From: CAVPMW01 sp963706515 | Lineage (GTDB): Bacteria; Chloroflexota; Anaerolineae; Anaerolineales; UBA4823 | Length of the DNA stretch: 64,000 bases | Direction of reading: 5' to 3' | Assembly (NCBI GenBank): GCA_963706515.1 | Contig: CAVPMW010000010.1 | Location: 62,001 to 126,000, forward strand | In this document: positions 17,367-27,054 of the stretch, piece after piece | Position numbering within the stretch: the stretch's first letter is position 1 | Layout of the letters: every line of letters begins with the position of its first letter | Made by a program: the position numbers and the translations under genes | Notes under the pieces: generated by a model | Told to the model about the DNA's origin: nothing | What the model saw: only the letters and a program-made list of their open reading frames with translations | Database searches by the model: none

Positions 17367-19235
17367 TCAATCTATTCTTCTAAATATCCGGATACGTGCT
17401 CCGTCTTCACACGTTACCACCGGCGGGCTTGGCTGAAGTTCTTCGAATCCATTGAAATTAAACAGGCCGGCTAGGTTTGAGTAGTATTTCTCTTGAACCA
17501 ATATATAGTCCGTCTGATCCAACCAATCTTTTGCCATTTGCTCATTCCAAAAGCCATAGCGGGAGAGCTCCGCAGGATCGCCGCCGATCACGTAGGAATA
17601 AGTGCCGTTAACTTGAGCAGGATATATTTTTACTCCAGGAATGTACAGCAATGGCACGACTGAGAGACCACCCTTCCAATAAACGCGCGCGCCGGGGGGG
17701 ATTACCCCAGCCAGATAGCTCCCGGCGTCCTCGTAGGTGCGAAGCGTGTCGCCGCTGCATTCGTAGAACTGGTAGCCTCCCGCTAAAGCCAGGCTCGGCG
17801 AGAATAAAAAGCCTGCACCCAAAAAAATGACCACAGCCAGGTAGCCGAAAGAATACCCCCTTACGCCCCGCCTGCCGAGAACATAATGGCTCAGAGCAGC
17901 CAGACCAAGCACGGCAAATCCCGCCAGGAAGCCAGCCAGGGTGGGGAGGATTCTGCGCAGGTCACCCACGTCCAGCTTAGAAAATGGGGTTAGCCATCTG
18001 CGCAGCTCGATTGTACCCGGTTCCAGGGTGTGGCTGATAAGCGCTCTGGGTACCGGCAAAGATAGCAAAATGTTGCCTGTGTCCTCGTATGCGCCATATC
18101 CAATCCCGGCAGCAAGCCCCAGGATGAACAAGGCGAGCACGACCTGGTACCAGCCGGGTAGCTCTTTGCGCCAGATCCCGAAGGTCAAGACCAGCAGAGC
18201 AAGACCAGCTACGGCAAAGAACGTGGTATATCCTGGCAGGCAATACACGCAATAATTTTTAGTCAGAGTCGCCCACATATGCGCGAGCAGCAAGCTGATA
18301 AATAGGAGCGACAAGAAGACTGCACTGCGAAAATCAGCGGACCTCTTCCAGCTTTGCCGCTTTGGCCAGAGCAAGAATGCGGCGAATGCTCCGCTCAAGG
18401 CGACGAAACTCACCCTGAAGCTTAAGAAAAAGCTTGCAGCCCTCCCAGCCAGGGGGACATCCGGATCCCATGCCGGTTGGCCCGCGGGAGGCAGCCACGG
18501 TGATAACCAGGCAGAAAAAGGACCGGGCAGCCAGTAAGCCCAGATGCGCAGGATTCCCGGCCAAAAGAGCCAATGCCCGAGGATTACGGGCAAACTTATG
18601 CAAATGATCGCAAGCAGACCCAGTTTATAACCATGCTCCCAGAATATGTATAGGGCTACCAGGGGCAGGATGGGGAGCATGTTCTCACGCGTCATAACGA
18701 TAATCCCGGCCAGGAGCGAGCCGAGTATGATCTGCCAGGATTTACGCTCTGCTCCTAACAGGAAGACCAACATCCAGACCAGCATGCAGGCGACCAGGCC
18801 TTCGCTTACCGCCACAGAAAAGATTTTGATCGTCACCGGATTGATAGCCAGCGCCCATATGACGATTGCAGCCCACCAGGGACCGCCCAGGCGGCGGATG
18901 AGGATATACAATCCTGCCAGGCCCAGCAACCCAACAAATATTGCCAGGTAGCGACCGGTGCGAATCCCAGGACCGAACAGGTATTCTGCTACACCGGGAA
19001 TATAAAATGCCAGCGGCATATGGTTGCTCCAAAAGCCATTATCCTGGAAGAGGCGGAACTGTCCGGTTACAAAGTAATAGCCTTTGAGCAAGTAGGCGCC
19101 TTCGTCTAATATCGAGGTGCGCGTATGGGCATAATTCCAGGACTGGAATATATAGAGCAGACCGCCAAGAAATGCGACAGCTTCGGCGATACCCGGAGTT
19201 CGAACTAAGCGAGCTATTCCAGACTGAACGGTCAA
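17367..19235 (-). CDS. GT39-like membrane glycosyltransferase
   Basis: About 622 aa. The best start is the TTG at 19235, with AGGA nine bases upstream. ILDEGAYLLKGYYFVTG holds the acidic catalytic pair, NYCVYCLPGYTTFF lies mid-protein, and the soluble C-terminal domain has VIPPGARVYWKGGLSVVP. It is a close paralogue of 14410-16299. The Cys-x2-Cys in the middle is shared and might be a disulfide on the outer face. Confidence 0.75.
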   Translation of the reverse strand: MTVQSGIARLVRTPGIAEAVAFLGGLLYIFQSWNYAHTRTSILDEGAYLLKGYYFVTGQFRLFQDNGFWSNHMPLAFYIPGVAEYLFGPGIRTGRYLAIFVGLLGLAGLYILIRRLGGPWWAAIVIWALAINPVTIKIFSVAVSEGLVACMLVWMLVFLLGAERKSWQIILGSLLAGIIVMTRENMLPILPLVALYIFWEHGYKLGLLAIICISLPVILGHWLFWPGILRIWAYWLPGPFSAWLSPWLPPAGQPAWDPDVPLAGRAASFFLSFRVSFVALSGAFAAFLLWPKRQSWKRSADFRSAVFLSLLFISLLLAHMWATLTKNYCVYCLPGYTTFFAVAGLALLVLTFGIWRKELPGWYQVVLALFILGLAAGIGYGAYEDTGNILLSLPVPRALISHTLEPGTIELRRWLTPFSKLDVGDLRRILPTLAGFLAGFAVLGLAALSHYVLGRRGVRGYSFGYLAVVIFLGAGFLFSPSLALAGGYQFYECSGDTLRTYEDAGSYLAGVIPPGARVYWKGGLSVVPLLYIPGVKIYPAQVNGTYSYVIGGDPAELSRYGFWNEQMAKDWLDQTDYILVQEKYYSNLAGLFNFNGFEELQPSPPVVTCEDGARIRIFRRID

Positions 19236-19272
19236 TTCAGCGGGTCCTGTAACAAATCTCTGTGATCAATTA

Positions 19273-20247
19273 CTAAGCATACTCCCGAGATACGCGCAAT
19301 AAATCTGCATCAACCATCATCCGTATCAATTCTTCAAAACCGATCGATGGTTTCCAGCCGAGCTGTTGGTTGGCCTTCTTGGGACCTGAAACGAGCAAAT
19401 CGACTTCGGCGGGGCGGTAAAACATCGGATCCTGGATCACATATTTCAGGTAATCCAACCCAACATAGCTGAAGGCTGCTTCGCATAATTCCCGGACTGA
19501 ATGGGTTACACCCGTACCAATTACATAATCGTCCGGTTTATCCTCCTGAAGCATCATCCACATCGCACTTACATAGTCTCCCGCGAACCCCCAATCTCGC
19601 CGGGAGTCCAGGTTGCCCAGGTGAAGCTCGTTCGTTCTACCCAGCTTGATGCGGGCTGCAGCATAGGAGACCTTACGGCTGACAAATTCCAAACCTCTGC
19701 GCGGGCTTTCATGATTGAATAGAATCCCAGAAACGGCAAAAAGATCATACGATTCTCGGTAATTCACGGTTATCCAGTGTCCGTAAACCTTCGCCACACC
19801 GTACGGGCTGCGCGGATAGAATGAGGTGGCCTCAGTCTGGGGAACCTCCCGAACTTTGCCAAACATTTCGCTCGAAGAAGCCTGGTAAAAGCGGATTTTT
19901 GGATTGACCATGCGTATCGCTTCTAATAAACGCGTCACCCCAAGCGCGGTAACCTCACCCGTCAGCACTGGCTGTTTCCAGGAGGTGGGGACGAAGGATT
20001 GAGCCGCCAGATTATATACCTCATCGGGATGGAACTGTTCCAGGATGTCCACCAGTGAGCTCTGATCGTGTAAATCGCCTTGCAGGATTGTGATCTTATC
20101 CTGAATGTGGCTGATCCGCTCGAAAGTAACGGTGCTGGAGCGCCGGACCATTCCAAGAACAGAATAATTCTTCTCGAGGAGGAAATCGGCCAGATACGAT
20201 CCATCCTGACCGGTAATTCCGGTAATAAGCGCAGTTGGCATACACAT
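19273..20247 (-). CDS. gmd: GDP-mannose 4,6-dehydratase
   Basis: 324 aa. TGITGQDGSYLADFLLEK is the NADP-binding signature of this enzyme, followed by SSSEMFGKV and the catalytic YGVAK with Tyr-x3-Lys. It turns GDP-mannose into GDP-4-keto-6-deoxymannose, the precursor of GDP-fucose, GDP-rhamnose and GDP-perosamine. The fcl-like gene at the left edge points to L-fucose. The start is the ATG at 20247 or the one two codons later. A TATAAT at 20279-20274, overlapped by the locus palindrome, lies just upstream. Confidence 0.93.
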   Translation of the reverse strand: MCMPTALITGITGQDGSYLADFLLEKNYSVLGMVRRSSTVTFERISHIQDKITILQGDLHDQSSLVDILEQFHPDEVYNLAAQSFVPTSWKQPVLTGEVTALGVTRLLEAIRMVNPKIRFYQASSSEMFGKVREVPQTEATSFYPRSPYGVAKVYGHWITVNYRESYDLFAVSGILFNHESPRRGLEFVSRKVSYAAARIKLGRTNELHLGNLDSRRDWGFAGDYVSAMWMMLQEDKPDDYVIGTGVTHSVRELCEAAFSYVGLDYLKYVIQDPMFYRPAEVDLLVSGPKKANQQLGWKPSIGFEELIRMMVDADLLRVSREYA

Positions 20248-20259
20248 CTCCCAAACTAA

Positions 20260-20279
20260 AATTCAGTTATTGAATTATA
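20260..20279 (-). promoter_or_regulatory. gmd: Palindromic operator and -10 box of gmd
   Basis: AATTCAGTTATTGAATT at 20260-20276 is the exact reverse complement of the site at 839-855, and the outer bases match too. TATAAT at 20279-20274 overlaps it, which gives a leader of about 20 bases to gmd. The shared placement argues that the winged-helix regulator at 349-831 represses gmd and itself. Confidence 0.7.
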
Positions 20280-20297
20280 AACGTTACCCGGCTGTGG

Positions 20298-21983
20298 TCA
20301 AGTGGACTTATCTATAGGGGAGCCAGACTCCTCAAGTGAATGTTCACGAGGATCACCGTGCGGATTTCCGTGCGGATCTCCGCGAGCCCAATCCCATAAA
20401 ATATACAGGACAGCACTGATGACTCCTAACCCAATCGTTTTAAATAGATCCACCACCGGCCATACGACCGGAGTATACCGGCGCAGGTACCAGGGGACGA
20501 ACCAGAGCAGGATGATCCCGATTGAAACCAGGGCGCGCCTGAATCCCGCATCCTTGCTGCGACGGTAGGCAACCCACGCCCAGGCAGCCAGTGCAATCTG
20601 AAGGCTGGCAAAAACTGCCCGGTAGCGCGGGTTGTCATCCTGATCACCCCCGCCACGAAAGGAGGCGATGATGATACCTAGCCATATGACAATGGTCAGG
20701 ACCTGGGCCAGCCGGTCTCGGTCGCGCACGCTCCAGGCGCGCAGGGGAGCATAAACCAACAGGAGAAGCAATATCGTCCAACCGATTGCGCGCCAGATTG
20801 TGATCCAGGGCCAAATCAGCGCTTCACTGCCGGCTATCAGGGCTGCCGGGAGGAACGGTCGCAGCACTCCATAACCGATCAAGAGCGGGGCATGGAGATA
20901 TTCCGGTGTGCTATGGAATATTTTTTGCATCCAGCCGGAGGCGTGAGTGTTTATGTACGCCTGCCAGTCCGCAGTTTTAACGATCCACCAGGTGAACAAT
21001 TCGAGAGGATTAGAGATGTCAGAGGGGGCAAATTCTTTCCAGGCAACCCAAATAGCGGCAAGGATCAGAAGTGCGACCAGAGACAGGATTAGTATGATCT
21101 GCCAGCCTGGCAGCCTCCGTTTGGGTGCCGCTTTTCTACGCATGAGCAAGGCTGTCAATACGATCGCGACCAGCAGCAGACCAGCGAATGGCGGCGAGAG
21201 AGGCAGGCTCAACAAGAGTGGAACCAGGACCCAGCCTAAACGAGCCGGGCGATGGTCTTGCTGATATCTGATCAAACCATAGAAAGCCATCGCCGTAAAT
21301 GTAATGGCGAATGCTTCTCGCATCTGCGAGCTGCCGACCAGGACAGCTTCGGGATAAATGGCCAATCCCCAGGCAGCCATTCTCCCGACCAAATCACCCC
21401 ACGCCAGGCGGGCAAAAGCCCAGGTGAAGATAATTGCCAAAGCAGAAATTGCGGCAGTCAAGACAACGATGGTTAAGGGCTCGTGAGTGCTTCCGCCAAA
21501 ATAGCGATAATAGGCTGCACTCAAAAAAAGCATTCCACCGTACTGGTCAACCTTCCGATATTTCGGATAGGTATGAAAAAGGGACTTAGACGATTTCGCC
21601 AGATCCCAGGCTGCCTGATCGCGTGCATAAGCATCTGACATGATATAGCCTGCGCGCTCTTCTATAGAGCCATGACCCAGTACGGGAAGAGAGACATACC
21701 AGACAACCCCCATCGCCAGACGAAATAGCGCTGCTCCTATCAGCAGATATGCCAGCCATCTAGGCAGCGCCTCGCCCAGACTGCGCTGCAATAATAACCA
21801 GCCTATCAAGAGGATTGCTGCACCGAGCAGGGTCGCTGCCAGGAATACCCACCAGCTCGACAACCCGGTAAAGTTCGTGGACACCCAGGACAGCAATATT
21901 GAGATCAACAGGATCACTGCTCCGCCCAGGAGCCAGAAGCGCCAATGGATTGCAGGCCGGGTGTTTATGCTCACAGCATTCAT
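20298..21983 (-). CDS. GT-C-like polytopic membrane protein, probable glycosyltransferase
   Basis: I choose the ATG at 21983 (561 aa), directly after the stop of the upstream GT4 gene and with GGGCAGG just ahead. An open frame back to 22136 would overlap that gene and add an unlikely Cys/Arg-rich leader. The protein has about 12 membrane segments, a SDAYARDQAAWDLA loop after the third, and YPEAVLVGSSQMREAF in the middle, a pattern seen in PMT-like proteins. Substrate unknown. A short charged tail has a repeated HGNPHGDP. Confidence 0.65.
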   Translation of the reverse strand: MNAVSINTRPAIHWRFWLLGGAVILLISILLSWVSTNFTGLSSWWVFLAATLLGAAILLIGWLLLQRSLGEALPRWLAYLLIGAALFRLAMGVVWYVSLPVLGHGSIEERAGYIMSDAYARDQAAWDLAKSSKSLFHTYPKYRKVDQYGGMLFLSAAYYRYFGGSTHEPLTIVVLTAAISALAIIFTWAFARLAWGDLVGRMAAWGLAIYPEAVLVGSSQMREAFAITFTAMAFYGLIRYQQDHRPARLGWVLVPLLLSLPLSPPFAGLLLVAIVLTALLMRRKAAPKRRLPGWQIILILSLVALLILAAIWVAWKEFAPSDISNPLELFTWWIVKTADWQAYINTHASGWMQKIFHSTPEYLHAPLLIGYGVLRPFLPAALIAGSEALIWPWITIWRAIGWTILLLLLVYAPLRAWSVRDRDRLAQVLTIVIWLGIIIASFRGGGDQDDNPRYRAVFASLQIALAAWAWVAYRRSKDAGFRRALVSIGIILLWFVPWYLRRYTPVVWPVVDLFKTIGLGVISAVLYILWDWARGDPHGNPHGDPREHSLEESGSPIDKST

Positions 21984-21993
21984 CGCCTGCCCA

Positions 21994-23166
21994 TTATAAG
22001 TCCTGCATGATCCTGCGAACGCGCCCCTCCCAGGTGTAATTCTCGACATCCTGCCTGCCCTGCCCGGCAAGCCGGGCACCAAGGGTTTCGTTTTCTCGCA
22101 GGCTGCACAATGCACCGACCCAGGCGGGCAGATCATCCGGTGGTAAGAGAATTGAGTTTTCCGAATTAAGGATTTCCTGCAGGACGGGGAGATTACTGGA
22201 AATGATCGGCCGTTGACAGGCCATGTATTCGAACATTTTCATTGGGCTGAGGTAGCGTGAAATATCGCCACCGGAAGATGCGGCTACATGTTCCTGGTAG
22301 GGCATCAACAGCACATTGCAGGCAGCCTGGTAAAGAGGCAGGTCAGAATTCAGTACAAATCCTGTCAGGAATACGTTTGTTAGGCTCCGCGAATCGAGCT
22401 CACTTTGCAGGCGAGATACGTCGCTCGGTTCACCGCCGACCAACAGGAAGGTAGTATCGGTCATCGCCTGCGCCAGATCTAACAATAAAGCCGTGCCCCG
22501 GCCTGAATATAAATGACCGGTATATCCCACAGTGAACCGCTCAGGCATACGCTGCAAACCGGGCGCAGTGAGGCGGAGCTCCTGCCGGGCGTCTGGCGGG
22601 TCGGGCAGTTGATTAAAGCGATTGAGGTCCACCGCGTCGGGAGCGATTACGCACAGAGGTGGCTTGAGCTGGGTCTCCAGGCGGAGGCTCAAATCCGCAG
22701 CCAATGCTGCGGTAATCGTGACCAGCCTCCTGGCGCCGCTCCCCTGCAAAAACCGTTTTGTCAGCCAGATACCGGAGCTGCTCTGAGGCAGATCGTGTGT
22801 CTCATATATGGAGGCTAACCCGAGCTGGCTGGCAATGGCAGCTGCCTGGGGCAGTCGCGTGTAAACCAGGTTCGCCTTCCAGCGTCGCGCCCAGTTCAAA
22901 GCGCGGAGAGCATAGTCATAATGCCGCAAGCCTGGCGAGTCCGGCAGCCAGTCAACATGAACAGCCTTTTCCAGGCCATAAAATTGCGCCAGGCGCTCGG
23001 GATCCAGATCGCTGAGAGCATCACTACTCGCCCGATTTACCGAGCGGGGAGAGCAGAGCCGGGTCTCGTAACCGCACAGATCCAGCGCCTGCACCATTTT
23101 CATGACCTGCACCGTGTTAGCCCTGCGTGAGGGAATAGAGGTTGGAGCAATTACAGCAATCTTCAT
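21994..23166 (-). CDS. GT4 family glycosyltransferase
   Basis: 390 aa, ATG at 23166. A GT-B fold with PTSIPSRRANTVQVMKM near the N-terminus, VGYTGHLYSGRGTALLLDL starting the donor-binding domain, and SPMKMFEYMACQRPIISSN near the C-terminus, where the Glu is the conserved GT4 residue. It is probably a cytoplasmic sugar transferase acting on a lipid-linked intermediate. It sits between the flippase gene and a GT-C gene. Confidence 0.85.
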   Translation of the reverse strand: MKIAVIAPTSIPSRRANTVQVMKMVQALDLCGYETRLCSPRSVNRASSDALSDLDPERLAQFYGLEKAVHVDWLPDSPGLRHYDYALRALNWARRWKANLVYTRLPQAAAIASQLGLASIYETHDLPQSSSGIWLTKRFLQGSGARRLVTITAALAADLSLRLETQLKPPLCVIAPDAVDLNRFNQLPDPPDARQELRLTAPGLQRMPERFTVGYTGHLYSGRGTALLLDLAQAMTDTTFLLVGGEPSDVSRLQSELDSRSLTNVFLTGFVLNSDLPLYQAACNVLLMPYQEHVAASSGGDISRYLSPMKMFEYMACQRPIISSNLPVLQEILNSENSILLPPDDLPAWVGALCSLRENETLGARLAGQGRQDVENYTWEGRVRRIMQDL

Positions 23167-23182
23167 CCGTGAGTATGCCTGC

Positions 23183-24532
23183 TTACGAGCTTGCCGGCTG
23201 CGGGGTAAGCTTAACCTGCAGGAGCGAGCGAGTTTTCAAGGAAGCAAGCCCGACACTGAAGATATAAAATCCAGAAAGCAGGGCTGCACTGGCGATATAG
23301 CCGTAGCGCGGGACGAACAATATGATGCCAATCACTTTGATGAACGCGCTGATCAGATTAACTTTCGTCGGATAATCCGGTCGCCCTAAAGCCAGCAGTG
23401 CAATCCGGTTCCAATAGAAGGTATTGGCTACCAAATAACCGGCAAGCAGAATCATGAGGGCCGGATATGCCGGTAAATATTGGGGCGTATACAGAATACG
23501 GATCAGGGATTGGCCGAAGATCAGGAGGAAGACTGAGACTAGCAGGGTATAGGTGCCCGCCAGGATTGAACCCTGGCGCAAGATAAAACGGAAACCGCTC
23601 CAATCTTCTTTGGCGACGTCCCGGGAAAGCTCCGGATAGGTCACCTGGGGCAGCGGGCTGACCGGAAGCTGAACCATATTCACCAGGGAGAGCGCCAGGC
23701 GGTAATATCCTGTCTGTTGAGGATTGGTAAAGAGGGACACCCATAACAGCTCACTATCTTTATTGACCAGGCTGAGCGTTGCACTGATATTGGTGGAGAT
23801 AGCGAAATGGGAAAGCTCACGCCCCCGCGCCTGCAATAAGGCGAGGGAAGTAGACCACCAGCGCTTTCCCCAGTGCCGCCCTGCTTCGAACAGAGCAGCG
23901 CCAGTCAACCCTAGTGCGCCGACTGTTTTTCCAAGCAGATAAGCCAGCAGGACGCCGACCATGCCGCCGTGTTCAACGAAAACCAGAGTAATCAGCGCAA
24001 GGGTTACGATGCTTTGGACTACACCCATCACAGCGATTTGCCGGTAGCGATCAAAAACCTGCAGCAGACCCGTAGAGCTCTCCGCGATCAAATTAGCGAT
24101 AACAATCAGGCCGTAAAGCCTGAACCAGCCCGCCAAAGCGGGATTTTTAGCGAATAAAAGGGCTGCCAGAGGCGCCAGCACCCAGATGAGAACGTATGCC
24201 AGAACCGAGGCGGTCAATTCCGCCAGGCCGGCAGATTTATATACAGCTGCTGCGTGGGCATCATCCGCTGATTCCGAGTACTCCCCGACGTACTTAATCA
24301 CCAATTCTCCCATGCGGAAGGAAACGAATTTATTGATGACGCTGGTGAACATGATGATAATGCCCAGGATGCCGAAATCAGCCACACCGAGCAGCCGTGC
24401 GGTGAGGATCCCCTGCACCATACTCAATGCTGCTGCTATTCCCGTAGCACTGAGCAGATATCCTGAATTGAGAAGCAGACGGCGGATAATTTCGCTTTGG
24501 CTAAGCTGGTGGAAGTACCTGGACAGACGCAT
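23183..24532 (-). CDS. Wzx-like oligosaccharide flippase
   Basis: The ATG at 24532 gives 449 aa; an open frame back to a TTG at 24610 overlaps the epimerase gene and is less likely. The protein has about 12-14 membrane segments. GILTARLLGVADFGILG near the N-terminus is typical of the polysaccharide biosynthesis (MATE/MOP) flippases that carry undecaprenyl-linked repeat units across the membrane. Its presence suggests a Wzx-type export pathway, although no Wzy or Wzz was clearly identified. Confidence 0.85.
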   Translation of the reverse strand: MRLSRYFHQLSQSEIIRRLLLNSGYLLSATGIAAALSMVQGILTARLLGVADFGILGIIIMFTSVINKFVSFRMGELVIKYVGEYSESADDAHAAAVYKSAGLAELTASVLAYVLIWVLAPLAALLFAKNPALAGWFRLYGLIVIANLIAESSTGLLQVFDRYRQIAVMGVVQSIVTLALITLVFVEHGGMVGVLLAYLLGKTVGALGLTGAALFEAGRHWGKRWWSTSLALLQARGRELSHFAISTNISATLSLVNKDSELLWVSLFTNPQQTGYYRLALSLVNMVQLPVSPLPQVTYPELSRDVAKEDWSGFRFILRQGSILAGTYTLLVSVFLLIFGQSLIRILYTPQYLPAYPALMILLAGYLVANTFYWNRIALLALGRPDYPTKVNLISAFIKVIGIILFVPRYGYIASAALLSGFYIFSVGLASLKTRSLLQVKLTPQPASS

Positions 24533-24557
24533 GGATGGCGAAAACCTGGCTGGCAGG

Positions 24558-25562
24558 TCAGGCGGTCTCCACCTGGCTTGCCCAGGCTCGTTCTGACCTG
24601 TACCAGTCAATCAGGCGCGTTACCCCGGTTTGCAGGTCGATTTGTGGCGCCCAACCCAGTAGGCGACCTGCCTTGGAGACATCCGCCCAATTTGCGGACA
24701 TGTCGGCGGGATGGCGGGGCAGGTATTCGACCCGAGCAGTTCGTCCCAGAATCTCCTCGAACATGCGGATCAGCTCGTTGATGCGGATGACTTGATGACC
24801 ACCGAGATTTATAATCTCGTACCCCAACGGTCGCAATCCCAGGATCGTACCCCTGGCAATATCATCCAGATAAGTAAACCCCCGGGATTGCGTGCCATCC
24901 CCGTTAACTTGCACTGGACGACCCTCATCGATCCACTGGACAAAGCGAAACATAACCATATCCGGTCTTCCTGCCGGGCCATACACCGTAAAGTAGCGGA
25001 AGATGGTCACGTCAGTCCCATATAGGTAGTGATAGGCGTAGCACAACGTTTCAGCGGCTTTTTTGCTGGCTGCATAAGGTTGGAGGGGACGATCGCTGCT
25101 TGCCTCCTCCGAAGTCGGAAGGGGAGCATTTTCGCCATAGATGCTCGAGGTCGAGGCCAGGATAAACTTCGGTATATCGTACTCACGGCAGAATTCCAGC
25201 AAATTGAGTGTCCCGGTAGCATTTGTAGCGAGATACACCCAGGGATTTTCTAAGGATTGCCTCACCCCTGCTCTGGCAGCCAGGTTAATGACTGCATCGA
25301 ATGGAGGCTGGCTATTGCCGGCGAGGGTGCCGATATGGCTGGTGAGCGCGTCATGCAGCTCGTCCGGATAGCTGATATCCACCTGGGTAAAGCTAAAATT
25401 GGGATGTGCCACCAGCCGCCTCAGGCGCCATTCCTTCATGCGTACGTCGTAAGCCTGGTTCATATTGTCAACGCCAAACACAGAATGACCGTCGTTCAAT
25501 AAAAGCTCGGCCACTTTAGACGCAATGAACCCTGCTGCTCCTGTGATCAGGTAATTTGCCAT
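24558..25562 (-). CDS. NAD-dependent sugar epimerase (UDP-glucuronate 4-epimerase-like)
   Basis: 334 aa, ATG at 25562. An extended short-chain dehydrogenase: YLITGAAGFIASKVAELL binds NAD, STSSIYGEN and YAASKKAAE supply the catalytic Ser and Tyr-x3-Lys. DNMNQAYDVRMKEWRL resembles the segment following the dinucleotide site in uronate 4-epimerases. It follows a UDP-sugar 6-dehydrogenase gene, so a UDP-uronic acid is the likely substrate (inference). Confidence 0.8.
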   Translation of the reverse strand: MANYLITGAAGFIASKVAELLLNDGHSVFGVDNMNQAYDVRMKEWRLRRLVAHPNFSFTQVDISYPDELHDALTSHIGTLAGNSQPPFDAVINLAARAGVRQSLENPWVYLATNATGTLNLLEFCREYDIPKFILASTSSIYGENAPLPTSEEASSDRPLQPYAASKKAAETLCYAYHYLYGTDVTIFRYFTVYGPAGRPDMVMFRFVQWIDEGRPVQVNGDGTQSRGFTYLDDIARGTILGLRPLGYEIINLGGHQVIRINELIRMFEEILGRTARVEYLPRHPADMSANWADVSKAGRLLGWAPQIDLQTGVTRLIDWYRSERAWASQVETA

Positions 25563-25604
25563 GCTGACTACTTCAACCTGGATGAGTGATCGCCAACCGT
25601 CAGG

Positions 25605-26927
25605 CTACAGGCGAACGATCTTCGGGTGATGGCTCCCTAACACCCCAAAGGCATTGCGCGTATCGACGATAAGGCTGGCTGCCTCCAGGATTGCATCGTA
25701 ATCATAAGCAGCGTGATTGGTGATGATGACTACACAATCTGCTGCCCGGATTGCCCCCATCAAGTCTGGGACGCTCTCCTGCTCCCAGCCTTCGTGGGAG
25801 ATGCAGGGCACGTATGGGTCATGATAAACGACATGAGCGCCTTTCTGCTTGAGCAATCCAATCACATCCAGGGCAGGCGCCTCGCGCATGTCATCGATAT
25901 TGGCTTTATAAGCGACACCCAGCACAATCACCTGGCTGCCGTTAAGTGCCCGGCCGCGCTCATTGAGCGCATCCTGAACCAGGTTTACGACATAGCGCGG
26001 CATTCCAGTGTTGATCTCAGAAGCCAGCTCGATGAAGCGCGCAGTGTAATTTAGAGTTTTTAGCTTCCAGGAAAGGTAGAGCGGGTCGATCGGGATACAA
26101 TGACCACCCAGCCCCGGTCCTGGGGTAAATTTCATAAAGCCAAAAGGTTTTGTCGCCGCTGCGTCGATCACTTCCCATACATCCACACCGAGCCGGGCGC
26201 ACATGATCGCCATCTCGTTAACCAGGCCGATATTGATCATGCGGAAGGTGTTCTCCAGGAGCTTCGCCATTTCGGCTACTTCGGCAGATGACACTGGAAC
26301 TACGGTTTGTAATGCCTCGGCATACCAGGCGGCGGCGATTTCAGTGCAGGTAGGGGTAATCCCACCAATAACTTTTGGAGTATTCAGGGTTGTCCAGTCC
26401 TCACGTCCTGGATCGACCCGCTCCGGCGAGAAGGCCAGGAAGAAGTCAACACCTACTTTTAACCGTTTTCCTTCTTCCAGCTTAGGCAGCAGGATTTCGC
26501 GCGTGGTACCCGGATACGTGGTGGATTCGAGCACGACCACAATTCCAGGGTGCATATATTTCCCTAATTCTTCCGTAGCGCTCAGGATAAACGAAAGATC
26601 CGGGTCGCCGGTCTGTCGTAAAGGCGTGGGGACGCAGATGCTGACGGCGTCTGCCCCACGGAGAACAGAGAAATCAGTGGTCGCAGTCAGACGTCCGGCT
26701 CGCACGAGACTCGCCACCTGATCGTCGGATATATCCTGGATATGGCTCTTGCCTGCGAGAACCATATCTACTTTGCGCCGGTCCGGGTCGATGCCGGTGA
26801 CCGAATAACCGGCCTCAGCAAAGACTACAGCCAAAGGTAAACCGACGTATCCAAGTCCAAGGATCGCCACCTTAGCTTCTTTTTCTTTGATTTTTTGTTG
26901 CAACGTACTTGCGAAATCAACGCTCAT
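25605..26927 (-). CDS. Nucleotide-sugar 6-dehydrogenase (UDP-GlcNAc dehydrogenase type)
   Basis: 440 aa, ATG at 26927 with AAAGGAAG upstream. AILGLGYVGLPLAVVFAEAG binds NAD. FTPGPGLGGHCIPIDPLYLS contains the catalytic Cys (about residue 277). The GGHCIPIDP version is that of the WbpA/WecC branch acting on N-acetylated sugars, rather than of plain UDP-glucose dehydrogenases. It makes a UDP-uronate by two successive oxidations. It is the first gene of the glycan locus in transcription order. Confidence 0.87.
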   Translation of the reverse strand: MSVDFASTLQQKIKEKEAKVAILGLGYVGLPLAVVFAEAGYSVTGIDPDRRKVDMVLAGKSHIQDISDDQVASLVRAGRLTATTDFSVLRGADAVSICVPTPLRQTGDPDLSFILSATEELGKYMHPGIVVVLESTTYPGTTREILLPKLEEGKRLKVGVDFFLAFSPERVDPGREDWTTLNTPKVIGGITPTCTEIAAAWYAEALQTVVPVSSAEVAEMAKLLENTFRMINIGLVNEMAIMCARLGVDVWEVIDAAATKPFGFMKFTPGPGLGGHCIPIDPLYLSWKLKTLNYTARFIELASEINTGMPRYVVNLVQDALNERGRALNGSQVIVLGVAYKANIDDMREAPALDVIGLLKQKGAHVVYHDPYVPCISHEGWEQESVPDLMGAIRAADCVVIITNHAAYDYDAILEAASLIVDTRNAFGVLGSHHPKIVRL

Positions 26928-26970
26928 TTTGTAACTTCCTTTATAAAAATATTAAAAATCCTCAAATTAT

Positions 26971-27023
26971 GTGATTGCCCGAAAGTATTTTTACGATCCG
27001 AAGCATTAACGTCGGCCTGTCAC
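26971..27023. repeat. 53-bp hairpin element, copy A
   Basis: Begins GTGATTGCCCGAA and ends TCGGCCTGTCAC, an imperfect inverted repeat. The element is the same length as copy B at 48650-48702 and about 75% identical, with the block GAAAGTAT-x-TTTAC-x-ATCC shared. It lies between the uracil-DNA glycosylase stop and the dehydrogenase start. Possibly a small dispersed repeat; a transcript-end role is also possible, although there is no T-run. Confidence 0.6.
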
Positions 27024-27054
27024 CCCATCCGTAAGGCATCTCAGGAACCCCTCA

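Noticed and set aside
24533..24610. Longer N-terminus of the Wzx-like flippase from a TTG
   Set aside because: It overlaps the epimerase gene and adds a Pro/Arg-rich leader; the ATG at 24532 starts at the usual place.
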